Positions 27,830 through 39,801 of a stretch of 64,000 bases of DNA are shown here, piece after piece. Source of the DNA: Megalobrama amblycephala (lineage: Eukaryota; Chordata; Actinopteri; Cypriniformes; Xenocyprididae); NCBI RefSeq assembly GCF_018812025.1, contig NC_063061.1, forward strand, positions 5,879,796 through 5,943,795. The letters run 5' to 3'. Made by a program: the position numbers and the translations under genes. Numbering within the stretch: position 1 is the stretch's first letter; the number at the start of each line of letters is the position of its first letter. Under the pieces are notes generated by a model that worked only from the letters and a program-made list of their open reading frames with translations, did not search any database and was not told the origin of the DNA.

Positions 27830-29230
27830 TCTACGATAAAAAGTCTGTCATATGGTACAAGAAGAACATTTACTGTTTTGGATATTTGGCTGTATGTACT
27901 AAGAACTATTAATGTAAGATTTTTGAACTACTACTTGTGAAAACAACTTTAAACATATACAAAGTTGATGTGTTCGGTTGCAAGACGCAACATTAACATC
28001 TGTCTTCAATGACATTAAATCTGGGGCAGACCAAATTTAATAGTGCACATGCGCAAAAGTGAATAATGACTTTTAATAATGCATTTTAATCTATTCCTCA
28101 CACAAAAGTCATCACATCGTATGACTTCAGAAGATTTGGAATATGGGTCATAAGTCGTATGGACCACATTTTATGGTGCTTATTTATAATTTTTATAGTG
28201 TATCAGTTGTCATCATGTAAAAGAAAACCCTCGGCATTCTGTGAAATATCTTCTTCTGATAACAGAATTTTCCTTTTTATGGGACATTTTCCTTAAAACA
28301 AGACCCGAGGTTGAAATTCCAATCTCTGTAGGAAAAGCAATTTTCAGCTGAGTTAGTGTTCTCTCCCTGCATTGGGAGGCAGAGCAGAGGACAATTAAAA
28401 TGACAAAATGAAGAATAAACAGATGCTTGTGGTGCTTTAAAAACAAACACTGGAGTATTTGTCTTTTTCATGTCAGCTGAGGGGGAACAGTAAGATATGG
28501 GTCTCATCTGGAGGCAAGTCAATACAAAACCTTTTCACCAGCGCTGACATACACCCAGAGCTTTTCAAACATGTCTTAATAATGTTGGTGTCTAAATAAT
28601 CACTGACGTGGCCTTGACATGTGACTTTTACTAATGTGTTCATTGCAGAATGAGCTTGGTTATACTATAATAGCAATAAGGTGTAAAAAGGTTTGCATGG
28701 ACGGGTAAGATGGGGGAAGATGCCCCTTAAGAACAAGGTCCATTTACTTTTAAATATTTACATATTTAGATATTAGTTTAGCATGCTCATAGCACAAAAT
28801 GTAAAATTATTCAAATATATACACCCTACCATTCTCCACTGTGCCACTCGTTTTCACAGAAATTGCTGGGTAAAATCTGATTGCCAATCTTTTTGTACCG
28901 AAAAAGTAGAAACTAACGTTGTGTGTCAGCAATAAAAAAAAAAAAAAAAACTTATTGGCCACTACTACAATTGAATAGAATTGTACAGACAGAAGTATAT
29001 AAGTGTTGATTTAAAAAAAAAAAGAACTCAGAGCACACTGACAGATTTTTTTCTTTTTTTCTTTTCGGAACAGTAGAGCAAAGTAAAAAAAGACATTGCC
29101 AGGAAATACATTAGTAGTGGTGCTAATATGTTTTAATATACATTTTAATATACATACTTATATTTTTTAAACCTTGTATAATATGATACACAAATGAGTG
29201 TAAACTATGAATGAAATGAGCACAATATGA
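27830..29230. other. Intronic stretch, nothing recognised
   Basis: AT-rich intron with A runs near 28931-28950 and 29011-29022. No gene or paired element ends seen. Confidence 0.3.
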
Positions 29231-29235
29231 TACTG

Positions 29236-29410
29236 CTCCTGGAGATCTACCTACCTGCAGAGTTCAGATCCAACCCTGATCCAACAAACCTGTCTATAAT
29301 TATGAAGTATTCCTAAAGATCTTAATTAGCTGGTTCAGTTGTGTTTGATCAGGGTTGGAGCTGAACTTTGCAGGTAGGTAGATCTCCAGGAACAGGATTG
29401 GGCACCCCTG
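29236..29410. mobile_element. hAT-like MITE, short copy
   Basis: Inverted arms 'ctcctggagatctacctacc tgcagagttcagatcc' and 'ggagctgaactttgcaggtaggtagatctccagg', ending in ttgggcacccctg. This is the same family as 9484-9989 and 43051-43725; the left end is truncated by about ten bases. Confidence 0.7.
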
Positions 29411-29463
29411 GCCTACATGATATGTTTCTCTCTCTCAGTCTCTCCCAGAGCTGGCAAGCATGT

Positions 29464-29709
29464 TGTCACAGAACGGTGGATGTAGAAAGCGCATGACGAA
29501 GGAGATGATGAGAAAAACAGAGGCTTTAATAAAAAAAAGCCAACTCAGGAGAATTACAACTATGTTCAACAAAAAATAACAAAAATTACTGAACAGAACA
29601 GGGAGAATATACACACAGTAAATGATGGAACTAAACAGGAACAGCTGGACAAGGATGAACTAATCAGTGATCACAGAAACTAATAAGAACCCATGCAAGG
29701 AACATGACA
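29464..29709 (-). repeat. LTR (3' LTR in element orientation)
   Basis: 246-bp copy starting TGTCACAGAACGG on the plus strand and ending GGAACATGACA. It includes a 'ttattaaagcc' polyadenylation-like signal on the minus strand. Confidence 0.65.
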
Positions 29710-30641
29710 GGAACTAACAAAACAGAACATAATTATGATATTGTGCCCCCTTGGAAAGGCAAGTTCTCATGCCGTACAATGTCTAACTGAGAGAGGGGGC
29801 TTTGGAGGTGACTGTAGAGATGGTGTTGGACAGGAACCCGGAAACAAACACCATGGTGGATCTGACAGTGGGAGGAGCCACAGTGAAGCTTTAGCTGAAG
29901 GGCTGGGCACAACCCGGGAGCCAATCGTCGGAGACGGAACCAGGGTGAGTGGAGGAACCGGTGGAGCAGAGAGGCCGATGGACCAGGGCCTGATGGAGCC
30001 GAAGGGTAGACCCAGAAGTCCAGATTGACCATGGTGGAGATGAAGGAATGCAGAGCCTGGGCGGAGCCGGCAGGCTGACAGGTCGAGGTGGAGACATGGG
30101 CCTGGAGGCCCGAGGTGCAGCCGACGACTCGGCCTCATTCCAAGCTGGCGGAGGTGAAGCCCGAGGTGAAGCTGATGAACCGCATGGAGCTAGTGGTGGG
30201 GGCAGAGCTAACGAGCTAGATGATACGGTACTGATGGATCCATGGGACTTGCCGTAACCAGCGGGGGAGATGGGACAAGGAAGTCAGGCAGGAACACTGG
30301 AGCATCAAAATATCCAGATGGGACTGGCGAAGAAGGCGAGGATTCAGCGGTGGGGATCTGGGTGGGAACTGGATCCGTGGACCACAGATCTATCAGGTTC
30401 AGGTCTGCTCCTGACTCAGGGGTGGACTGATGAGTGCGTTTAGTCTCTGGGGTTTTGATGGTATCCGGCTCTGGTTCCTGGACAAGCTTAGTGGGTGCCT
30501 CGGGCTCGCTGGCTGTAAAGGAGCGGCCCCTGTCCCAGAGCATCCAGCCCAAATACCCCAGAAACCTTTGGTTCTCGGGGAGGAGACACAACACTGGTGA
30601 CAGAAATTTTTTTTTACTCGTTTTAGAGTGGTCGGTTATTT

Positions 30642-30876
30642 TGTCATTGAATGGCGGCTGTAGAAAGCACACGACATAGGAGATGATAGGAAAAAGTCTA
30701 AATAGCAAACTCAGGAGAATTACAACCATGTTCAACACAAACAATAACCGACAAAGGACTGAACAGAACAAGGAGTATATACACACAGTAAGTGATGGAA
30801 CTAAACAGGAACAGCTGGACAAGGATTAACTAATCAGTAACCATAGACAATAAAGAGAACTCATACAGACATGACA
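30642..30876 (-). repeat. LTR (5' LTR in element orientation)
   Basis: 235-bp copy starting TGTCATTGAATGG on the plus strand and ending CAGACATGACA, diverged from its partner by substitutions and small indels, which implies an old insertion. Confidence 0.65.
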
Positions 30877-30889
30877 GAAACTTTATAAT

Positions 30890-31260
30890 TTGTCCAGATT
30901 TGCATTTGAATGCAACATCCTTGTTCTCTAATCAGCTATTTTAAATGTCTCCTATTTGAGGCTGTGGATGATTGTCCGGACATAACTAAAAGTTTGTCTG
31001 GGAAAAAAGAAAAAAATAAAGTTTTTTTGTTTTTTTTTGTTTTTTTGTTTTGTTTTCTAATTTATTTAATATTTACAATAGTGGTCAGATATGATGTCTG
31101 GAGGGAATTTTGTATTTAATGTCCACACAAGTTCAATTAATCCATAAAAATATGAGAAAAATATTTTATATTTTTTAAACATTGTAAATATGAAGAGAAA
31201 AAAAAACGAAAAAAAAAAAAAAAAAAAACGCATAGGAAAAAAAAAAAGTTCACACATGTC
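30890..31260. repeat. Low-complexity A/T-rich stretch
   Basis: T-rich run at 31018-31062 and A-rich run at 31196-31248. No coding signal. Confidence 0.6.
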
Positions 31261-31261
31261 A

Positions 31262-32112
31262 AGGGGTGGGATATATCAGGCAGCGAGTGAACAGTCAGTT
31301 CTTGAATTTCATGCATTGCAAGCAGGAAAAATTACTGTGACAAGGCCAATAGTGATTTCTAGACGACTGAGTCAGAGCATCTCTAAAAAGTCTTGCTGAA
31401 AGTGGTGTAAGGAAGGACAAACGGTAAACCGACGTCAGGGTCATGGGCACCCAAGGCTCTTTGATGAATGTGGGGAGCGAAGGCTAACCTAGCCGGTCTG
31501 ATCACACAGAACAACTACAATAGCACAAACTGCTGAAAAACTTTATGCTGACCATGATAAAAGGGTGTCAGAACACAGTGCATTATAGATAGCTGCTTAT
31601 GGGGCCATTATGACCCCTGGTCAGCACTGAAAGTGGCTACAATGGGCATGTGAGTGTCAGTACTGGACCATGGAGCAATGGAAGAAGGCTGTCTGGTCTG
31701 ATGCTGGGAAACCTTGGGTCCTGCCATTCATGTATTACTTTGACTTCTACCACCATCCAAAACATTGTTGAAGATTGTTCAGCAGGATAATGCACACTGC
31801 AAAAATTGTTCAGGAATGGTTTTGATGAACATGACAAAGAGTTCAAGGTGCTGTCTTGCCCTTCAAATTCCCCAAATCTCAATTCGATTGAGCATCTATG
31901 GGATGTGCTGGACCAACAAATACGATCACTGGAGGCCCAACCTCACAATTTGCAGGACTTAAGGGATTTGCTAATGTCCTGGTGCCAGATACCACAGGAC
32001 ATGTTCAGAGGTCTTGTGGAGTCCATTTCTCGATACATCAGAGTTGTTTTGGCAGCATGAGGAGGACCTACACGGTGGCAGGTGGTTTTAATGTTGTGGC
32101 TGATCAGTGTAT
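31262..32112 (+). pseudogene. Tc1-like transposase remnant with right terminal repeat
   Basis: The plus strand carries a decayed transposase. The sequence around 31780 reads QQDNAHC, the second catalytic Asp box, and around 31857-31920 SPNLNSIEHLWDVLDQQIRS, the Glu box. The spacing is near the 34 residues of DD34E enzymes. The 3' end, agtggtttt...gctgatcagtgta at about 32080-32112, is a Tc1-like terminal motif. No intact frame exists and the left end is not resolved. Confidence 0.75.
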
Positions 32113-32119
32113 TTATATG

Positions 32120-33790
32120 CATATTATTGTTTGGTCTATGAACAAAGACATCTGCCAGCATCTGCATCTCAGCTTCCTGAGAACCCTGCGTTTTGTTCCA
32201 CTCTGTTGCGCTCTGTCCAACTGTCACTGAATGCAAGAATGCATTGTGTGAATGGCAAAAACATGCATGCAATTAGATGGTATTTCAAGCTTGAATTACT
32301 CAGAAGAAAGGAAAATCCCTTATTAGGGAATTTACGTACGGATCAGGAAGATTACAATGGCACATAATTGTAATCAATAAAACTCAATTTATTCTGAAAA
32401 AAAGGGTATGAAATTGTACTATGTAGTCCCCATTTTCTAAAATGTTTAATATATATTTTTTTAACATTTATTAATCATATATCAATATATAAATCAATAT
32501 GAACAACATGTTAAACAGTTTACTTTACTGGCTGTAAGTGGCAGCATTGAGTAGTCCATACCAATAACTTAGTGATTTCTCCATGTTTTTCCTGTTTTTC
32601 TCAGTTTTATTTAACATGTTATTCCCTCTTCCAACCCTAAACTAGGGAGGGGAAGTAACAACTAATAGACTTAAGATTATATAACATTCAAGATTGGTAC
32701 ATTAATATTATATCACTCGATGAAATATATGGTTATAAGTTATAAAATACACAGGCACATGATTGGACCAGTGTTAATTAACCCCTGCCTGGGATTAGGC
32801 CCAAGAAGCCCATGCTTAAAAAAAAAGAAAAAAGAAAAAGAAAGATTGCTGTTGCTGGGATCCAATATACGTTGCAAACAGTTTATAATGTATTATTTCT
32901 AAGAACTGTCAATTTGGTATGTTCAGCATAATTAAAGAAGTGTTATGTGCATTTAATTGTGACCCTTAAAATACAACCTCAATGTGAAGCATGCCATTCA
33001 TTCAGGTTTACTTTTTTTTTTTTTTTTTTTTTAACAAATATTGATATATAAAATTATTTGCATTTTACTGTCTTTAGAAAAACTGCATCATTAATAATGT
33101 GGATTTCATAGATTATTTTCACATGTGCACATTTATCATATTGAGCACACACACTTTTCTTGTAGACTCAAACTTGTTTGGGTCCTTCCTTCTTCAGAGA
33201 AGCTGTATGAGCCCAATAAATGTGGCAGAAAGCAATCGATAAGCTAAGTCCTTGTAAAGCAGGCTAGATAAATTACTTTACAAACAGACAAAAATGGAAT
33301 TTGTAAGCACATGACAAGGCTGAAATAAATATAAATAATATTAAAAAAAACGTGTGGGAGGCAAGCAAAATTAATTCATTCAGGTTGTCAGATGCAAAAG
33401 GAGAGATTTCATAAAGGGAAGGCTACAGTATTACAGACTCATGCATATAAATAAGCTGTGTTAAAGATCAATAGAGGTTTTTCATTATCCTGCATAAATC
33501 TGTAACTATGCCTCAAATGCTGAAAAACAAAGGAGGCAGATGTTTCCATATCCTTCAAGGATACCTTTTAAAAGGCTGATTGCAGCATTCAGTGTAAATG
33601 CAAGAGATCTGGCAGTGTACAAAACTGAAAACAAGTAGGGCTGGATACAATATGGGCAATTACCTCATGATACAATATGTACTTTGATATACATGTTGTG
33701 ACTCAGTATATTGCAATCTGTAATTCAATACATCACAATATCATAACTGGATCGTTATTTAAACTGTGCTAAATAATTTTCAATTTCAGT
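32120..33790. other. Intronic stretch, nothing recognised
   Basis: AT-rich with A run at 32820-32845 and T run at 33011-33032. The segment at 33635-33760 (gggctggatacaatatgggc) may be an old dispersed repeat but no boundaries are readable. Confidence 0.3.
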
Positions 33791-33947
33791 CTCCTTTTTT
33801 TATGGGTGGCTGTATATAAGTAAGCTCACAAAGACGAGGAATTCACAGAAACGGTCTTTAATTCTATAATCCACAGAATCGTGAGGGAACATATCCACTT
33901 CACAAAGATGAGACCGGACAAAGAACTTAAAAAACAGGGAGTATATA

Positions 33948-35548
33948 CAGGTGCTGGTCATATAATTAGAACATCATCAAAAAGTTGATTTATTTCACTA
34001 ATTCCATTCAAAAAACTTGTATATTATATTCATTCATTACACACAGACTGATATATTTCAAATGTTTATTTCTTTTAAATTTTGATGATTATAACTGACA
34101 ACTAAGGAAAATCCCAAATTCAGTATCTCAGAAAATTAGAATATTACTTAAGACCAATACAAAGAAAGGATTTTTAGAAATCTTGGCCAAATGAAAAGTA
34201 TGAACATGAAAAGTATGAGCATGTACAGCACTCAATACTTAGTTGGGGCTCCTTTTGCCTGAATTACTGCAGCAATGCGGTGTGGCATGGAGTCGATCAG
34301 TCTGTGGCACTGCTCAGGTGTTATGAGAGCCCAGGTTGCTCTGATAGTGGCCTTCAGCTCTTCTGCATTGTTGGGTCTGGCATATCGCATCTTCCTCTTC
34401 ACAATACCCCATAGATTTTCTATGGGGTTAAGGTCAGGCGAGTTTGCTGGCCAATTAAGAACAGGGATACCATGGTCCTTAAACCAGGTACTGGTAGCTT
34501 TGGCACTGTGTGCAGGTGCCAAGTCCTGTTGGAAAATGAAATCTGCATCTCCATAAAGTTGGTCAGCAGCAGGAAGCATGAAGTGCTCTAAAACTTCCTG
34601 GTATATGGCTGCGTTGACCTTGGACCTCAGAAAACACAGTGGACCAACACCAGCAGATGACATGGCACCCCAAACCATCACTGACTGTGGAAACTTTACA
34701 CTGGACCTCAAGCAATGTGGATTGTGTGCCTCTCCTCTCTTCCTCCAGACTCTGGGACCCTGATTTCCAAAGGAAATGCAAAATTTACTTTCATCAGAGA
34801 ACATAACTTTGGACCACTCAGCAGCAGTCCAGTCCTTTTTGTCTTTAGCCACTTCTGACGCTGTCTGTTGTTCAAGAGTGGCTTGACACAAGGAATGCGA
34901 CAGCTATAACCCATGTCTTGCATATGTCTGTGCGTAGTGGTTCTTGAAGCACTGACTCCAGCTGCAGTCCACTCTTTGTGAATCTCCCCCACATTTTTGA
35001 ATGGGTTTTGTTTCACAATCCTCTCCAGGGTGCAGTTATCCATATTGCTTGTACACTTTTTTTCTACCGCATGTTTTCCTTCCCTTTGCCTCTCTATTAA
35101 TGTGCTTGGACACAGAGCTCTGTGAACAGGCAGCCTCTTTTGCAATGACCTTTTGTGTCTTGCCCTCCTTGTGCAAGGTGTCAATGGTCGTCTTTTGGAC
35201 AACTGTCATGTCAGCAGTCTTCCCCATGATTGTGTAGCCTACAGAACTAGACTGAGAGACCATTTAAAAGCCTTTGCAGGTGTTTTGAGTTAATTAGCTG
35301 ATTAGAGTGTGGCACCAGGTGTCTTCAATATTGAACTTTTTCACAATATTCTAATTTTCTGAGATACTGAATTTGGGATTTTCCTTAGTTGTCAGTTATA
35401 ATCATCAAAATTAAAGAAATAAACATTTGAAAAATATCAGTCTGTGTGTAATGAATGAATATAATATAGTATAAGTCTCACTTTTTGAATGGAATTAGTG
35501 AAATAAATCAACTTTTTGATGATATTCTAATTATATGACCAGCACCTG
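33948..35548. mobile_element. Tc1-like element, both ends present (1601 bp)
   Basis: The ends CAGGTGCTGGTCATATAATT and ...GACCAGCACCTG are inverted repeats flanked by TA (33946-33947 and 35549-35550). The terminal repeats are about 200 bp long with an inner 'ctcagaaaattagaatatt' motif on each side. It contains one transposase gene on the minus strand that keeps all catalytic boxes but is frameshifted. Confidence 0.92.
34232..35227 (-). pseudogene. Tc1-like transposase, frameshifted but with complete DDE boxes
   Basis: Start MGKTADMTVVQKT at 35227. N-terminal helix-turn-helix (VIAKEAACSQSSVSKHI), second helix-turn-helix (GVSASRTTTHRHMQDMGY), then the catalytic core: VMFSDESKF (first Asp), FQQDLAPAH (second Asp), [13 protein letters not shown] (Glu, DD34E), ending KGAPTKY at 34232. 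Two frameshifts, near 35040-35060 and near 34850, split it into three overlapping frames. Length without the shifts is about 330 residues, normal for the family. It is the best preserved transposase in the window. Confidence 0.92.
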
Positions 35549-35670
35549 TATACACAGACTAAATTAAGTAATTAATGAACGACAGGTGAAGGGAATCATT
35601 AATCAAACACACTAAGAAACTGGGTCAAATGACATGGCCCACAGACAAACAAGAACAGAACTAAAACACA

Positions 35671-36527
35671 ATGGCTGCGTTTACACTGGCACAAAAAAAA
35701 AAAAAATCCAATTGTTTTGCTCACATCTGACACAGATCGGAATTAGTTGCACACGTGTAAACACAAAAATCTGCACGAGTTCCGATTTTTCCGCATCCGA
35801 TCTGAGCCACTTCCAAATGTGGTTTTAAATCAGACACATCTCTGGACATGCGACCTACGTCTAAACATGCATATCCGATTCCCATTGGAAATCCAAGACA
35901 CCACACGGCAAGGGCAGCATATTTGCTCACTGAAGCTTTTATGTTGTATTATGAAGCAGACGTGTCTGTATGTAGTCGCACTAATAATTTGCAGCTTTAT
36001 TATTGAGGTGGGAACTTTATATGTCTATATTTTTCCCTAGAAAGAAATTCACACACACACATTCAGCAGCTGGATTTCACCCTCTGCCCGGTTCATTTAA
36101 AAGAGCCCACCGTGTTTTTCTTAATAAACTAAAAGCGTCACTGGGTATGCTACTCTCTCTCTCTCGTTATCATTACATTCAAATTCATTTAAATAAATGT
36201 AATCTTACCCATTACTTTATTTCACTTCAGAGTTATAGATCTAACTATCGTAAATAAAGTAACAAATGCAAATTACTTTTATTTTCAGGTCTATATCCAT
36301 GACACTGACAGCTATTAACTTATCCATTCTGGCAGGTAATCATGGCCACTCGACGTGAAATATATAAATAATTTTAATAGCACGGCCATTCAAAACCTGT
36401 GTATTAATGTAAACAGATATCGGATACCAGTTGCGTCTAAAGTGAATGTAAACACACTGGTCAAAAAAATAAGATATGGACAAAAGATCTGATCTGTGCG
36501 TTAAGACTTGCAGTGTAAATGCAGCCA
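35671..36527. mobile_element. MITE with TGGCTGCGTTTACACTG ends
   Basis: The left TGGCTGCGTTTACACTG mirrors the right CAGTGTAAATGCAGCCA. The element is about 856 bp, non-coding, and includes 'cagatcggaattagttgcac' and other CG-rich subterminal parts. It lies within the LTR-like sequence. A target duplication was not clear, so class (hAT-like by terminal style) is tentative. Confidence 0.7.
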
Positions 36528-36569
36528 ATGAAACTAAGCTAAAACAGAACATACATGTTACACTCTTGG

Positions 36570-37285
36570 CTTGATTGTTTAGACTTTTGCTTAGTCCAGG
36601 GTGTCATATAACCAGCTCTGGGAATGCTGGTTTTAGACCTGTAGACTTTTAGAAAATTTGCTGACTCCAGCCTGTTTCCATTCAATTGGCCTTTTACCAA
36701 TAAAATGGTGTGTGTAATGGCATCATCCCTAAAAAAAGTATAGCTAAATATTTTTTTTTGTAATCGCTAAAAAATCTGCCTTTGAGCCGTTTCCATACAT
36801 TTTTCCATACCATACATTGCATCTCAAATTATATTGTATCTTTCACATCCCAAATATGTGTAAAATGTAGAAGGTAAGACAATGGAAATTCACCCATTTA
36901 CTGCTTAGGAAATATCAGAAGAAAGTGGAGCAGCTTGTCTGATTGGACTGCATATAACTGCCTTTGTGTGGCGAGGCCCATGGGTTTGGACACAGCTCAA
37001 TTCTCCTGTATGCTCATTTATCCTGTATGCAAAATTTTAGGGTCCATAATAAAAAAAGATTGGTACAGTAAAAACATAGTGCAGGCTTATGTGTTCTACA
37101 TCCGAACGCTCATTATTCACTCATTATTGGCCAGCATCACACATCACGGATGCGTCGTGCGGCTCGGGTTCAGCTTCGGCCAATACTGAGCCAGCGTTCG
37201 GACGTAAACACGGAAGCCTGCACTGCGTTCACTATGTCAACTGCGTATGACAACAGTTCAAATTGTTAAAAAAAATAATTATTTT
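36570..37285. other. Intronic stretch, nothing recognised
   Basis: No coding similarity. An inner portion (37090-37215) is CpG-richer (cgtcgtgcggctcgggttca) but I see no element ends. Confidence 0.3.
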
Positions 37286-37289
37286 GTTT

Positions 37290-37466
37290 TGTTTTTGCAC
37301 ACAAAAAGTATTCTCGTCACTTCATAACATTAAGGTTGAACCACTGCAGTCACGTCGACTATTTTAACAATGTCTTTAATACCTTTCTGGACCTCAAAAG
37401 GTGCAATGACATTGCTAATTTGTTTTCCGAAACGGAACGAAGGCCTTACGGATTTGGGACGACATG
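37290..37466. mobile_element. Foldback-family arm fragment
   Basis: The text 'cacaaaaagtattctcgtca', 'ataacattaaggttgaacca' and 'gggacgacatg' matches the right arm of the element at 61374-62082. Only one arm is present and it ends where the LINE begins. Confidence 0.65.
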
Positions 37467-39166
37467 TTTTTATTGTTGTAGGGGATTTTAATACAGCTAA
37501 CATGAGGAAGGTTCTTCTTGAATACCATCAGCACAGTAATTTCCCCACATGAGGGGATCCGACTTTTGATCAGTGCTATTCACTAATGAAAGACAGTTTC
37601 AAATCCCTCCCCCGGCCTGCCTTTGGTGAAGGTGACCATATTAGCATACTTCTGTTACCTGCATACAGACAATGCCTAAAATCAGCTGTCAGACCAATCC
37701 ACAAATGGAGTGAGGATGCCATCTCCAGACTCCAGACTTTGAATCCACAGACTGGGAAATGTTTCAGAAAGCAGTAGGCAGTGACATCAATGAATATACA
37801 GACTCTGTGATCTTTTATATTAACAAATGCACAAAGGATGTTCTCTCTCTACGTATGGACATTTCCCAACCAGAAGCCCTGGATAAAACAGAGAAGTGTG
37901 CGTCAACTTGAGAGCACGAACCACTGCTTTTAACTCTGGTGACTTCATAGCCTACAAAAAGTCCAGGTATGACCTTCAAAAAGATATCAGGGCTGCTAAA
38001 AGGGCCTACAGGGAGAGAGTGGAGTCAGATTATATTTTAGGTACTTCAACCTCCTTACCAAATGAGCCTAACACCTTCTATGCTCGGTTTAAGGCTGATG
38101 ACACCTCCTGTGGTGAAAATTCCTACTGACTATGACAGCTGCCCTCTGATCCTAAAAGTTTTTGTTGAGTAGATCCTTCTGTTTGTCGACTATATCTCTG
38201 CATTCAACATCATCATCCCGACAAAATTGTAGCCAAAGATCTGGGTCTAAACAGCCAACTGTGTAACTGGATTCTGGAATTTCTGACAACTGCAACTGCA
38301 CGTCCTTCACACTCACACTCAGTACTGGAATGCGTTCTTACCCTCCTTCTGTACTCCCTGTTAACATATGACTGTATGGCAAAACACTGCTCAAATATTA
38401 TCTGCAAGTTTGCTGATGACAACCATCTTATCCTCATCTCCAATCGAGATGAAACGTCCTGCAGGGAGGAGGTTGGATTACTCACAGCATGGTGTAGTGA
38501 CAATAACCTTTCTCTTAATGTAAGCAAAACAAAGGATATATTTGTGGATTACAAGAAAACATGGAGACGGGGACATGCTCCTATTCACATAAATGGAGTG
38601 GAGGTTCAAAATGTTAAAAGCTACAAGTTCCTTGGTGTCCACATCTCTGATGATCTCTCCTGGTCCCACCATACAGTCACGGCAAGTGAGAGCAGCTCAA
38701 TAATGTCTTTACTTCTGGCGGAGGCTAAAGAAAGTTGGTGTTGACTCAAGCATTTTAACTAAGTTTTATTGTTGCACCAAAGAGAGCATCCTGACAGGCT
38801 GCATCACAACTTTTCATGGCAGCTGCTCTGCCCTGGACTGTAAAGCACTGCAGAGAGTGGTGAGAACAAGGACTCTAACCACCTATAGCTCTCTAACTTT
38901 TTGTGCCACTGCCATCTGGCAGATACTTCAGAAGCACCCAGTCACGAACTACCAGATTAAAGAACAGCTTTTACCTACAAGCCATCAGGCTACTCAATAA
39001 CAATTAATCATCTCCTGCACTCCTACAATTTATTACATTTTATTAAGTCACTTCTATATCAGTATTTTTTTTACAATTATTGGCATTTTTGCTCTAAATC
39101 CCTACATCAACAGTTTATTTTTCACTGCATAGTATATTATGTGTTCATACTATTTATTATTATTAC
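37467..39166 (+). pseudogene. Rex1/CR1-like LINE remnant (endonuclease end and reverse transcriptase)
   Basis: Decayed plus-strand non-LTR retrotransposon. Endonuclease end: VVGDFNTANMRKVL, DHISILLLP. Linker: a stretch like 'PNQKPW' near 37875 and KDIRAAKRAYRERVESDY. Reverse transcriptase: VDYISAFN near 38185, then KFADDNHLILIS near 38407 (the [YF]ADD catalytic box), NNLSLNVSKTKDIFVDYKK and YKFLGVHISDDLSW, followed by a thumb region ending near 39000. The order fits CR1/Rex1-type fish elements. Frames are broken several times. The 3' untranslated part is interrupted at 39167 and resumes at 40021, ending near 40225. Confidence 0.8.
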
Positions 39167-39222
39167 GGTAACACTTTATTTTAGGGCCTTTTAACTAGTT
39201 GTTTATTAGCATGCATATTACT

Positions 39223-39801
39223 CAACATGTTCTCCAACCAATACGCCCACATAGGTCGTTTGTCACTTCCCTGAAATATGACCCATGGGAGCGTTTACTA
39301 AAGTTACGCCCCTATTGACAATAGGACACTTTCATTTTAATGCATTGTTCGCTTTTATCTGCGTCATATTTCAGGTTTCGCGTAGCTCAATTGGCAGAGC
39401 ATTGCAATAACAATATGCAATCATGTGATCAAGCGATCATGGGTTCGATCCCAGGGAACGCATGTGCTCATAAAGTGTATATGCACCCTTAGTGATTTAA
39501 AGTAGGTTTAGGGTTGGGGTGGGTGTAGTCATTAATAAAAAAAATGAGTTTTGCTAAATGAAAATAGGACAAATGGTGTAAAAACTCCACACATTGCATT
39601 TAAATGAACACGCATTTTGATTGGTAACGACAGTCATACGTCATTTCATGACGACAGACGTAACACGACACTGTCATTATTTTTACGCCAGCTAGAGGGC
39701 GCATGACTTTAAAACGTAAATATAGGTCATAATTAAGGTGCTTGAAAAATGACCTATAGGGTAATTTTTTTTTTTTTTTTTTTTTTTTTGGAGGACAGTC
39801 T
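39223..39801. mobile_element. Nested non-autonomous element containing a tRNA-like module
   Basis: It is flanked by the 9-bp direct repeat CATATTACT (39214-39222 and 39802-39810). It starts CAACATGTTCTCC and ends GGAGGACAGTCT, and includes a T run at 39759-39789. Inverted motifs (acataggtcg... and ...tgacctatagg) lie near the ends. The tRNA-like segment at about 39381-39462 is internal rather than terminal, so this is either a composite of MITE and SINE or an unusual SINE. Confidence 0.6.
39381..39462 (+). repeat. tRNA-derived (SINE-like) module, not a functional tRNA
   Basis: It contains an A-box-like TAGCTCAATTGG with a D-arm (GCTC...GAGC), an anticodon-arm-like stem TTGCA/TGCAA with a nine-base loop, and a B box GGGTTCGATCC inside a T-arm. 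The ends GCG and CGC can pair. The oversized anticodon loop and long variable region rule out a working tRNA. Confidence 0.6.

Larger units (their letters stand above)
29464..30876 (-). mobile_element. Small LTR-flanked retroelement without pol
   Basis: Two direct repeats, 29464-29709 and 30642-30876, share blocks such as 'ggaactaaacaggaacagct' and 'actcaggagaattacaac'. Read on the minus strand each begins TGTCATGT and ends in TGACA, the inverted ends of an LTR. The 932-bp interior (29710-30641) has no reverse transcriptase, only Gly- or Pro-rich open frames, so the element is non-autonomous. The flanking 5-mers (catgt / gaaac) do not match, so the target duplication is lost or the ends are slightly off. 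Confidence 0.7.
33790..36560 (-). mobile_element. LTR-like sequence split by a Tc1-like element and a MITE
   Basis: Three pieces, 33790-33947, 35549-35670 and 36528-36560, read together on the minus strand as one LTR-like sequence. It starts TGTAACATGTATGTTC and carries 'agaattaaagaccg' near its 3' side (polyadenylation-like). The first gap is filled by the Tc1-like element and the second by a MITE. Its phrases (aacagggagtatatacacag, agaacagaactaaaac) resemble those of the LTRs at 29464 and 30642, so a related family is likely. No internal coding region is attached. Confidence 0.5.

Noticed and set aside
30208..30822. 204-codon minus-strand frame as a host gene
   Set aside because: It starts inside an LTR and runs into the low-complexity interior of a small LTR element; no host domain is present.
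39381..39462. Functional tRNA gene
   Set aside because: The anticodon loop is nine bases and the variable region too long; it sits inside a transposed element with direct repeats.
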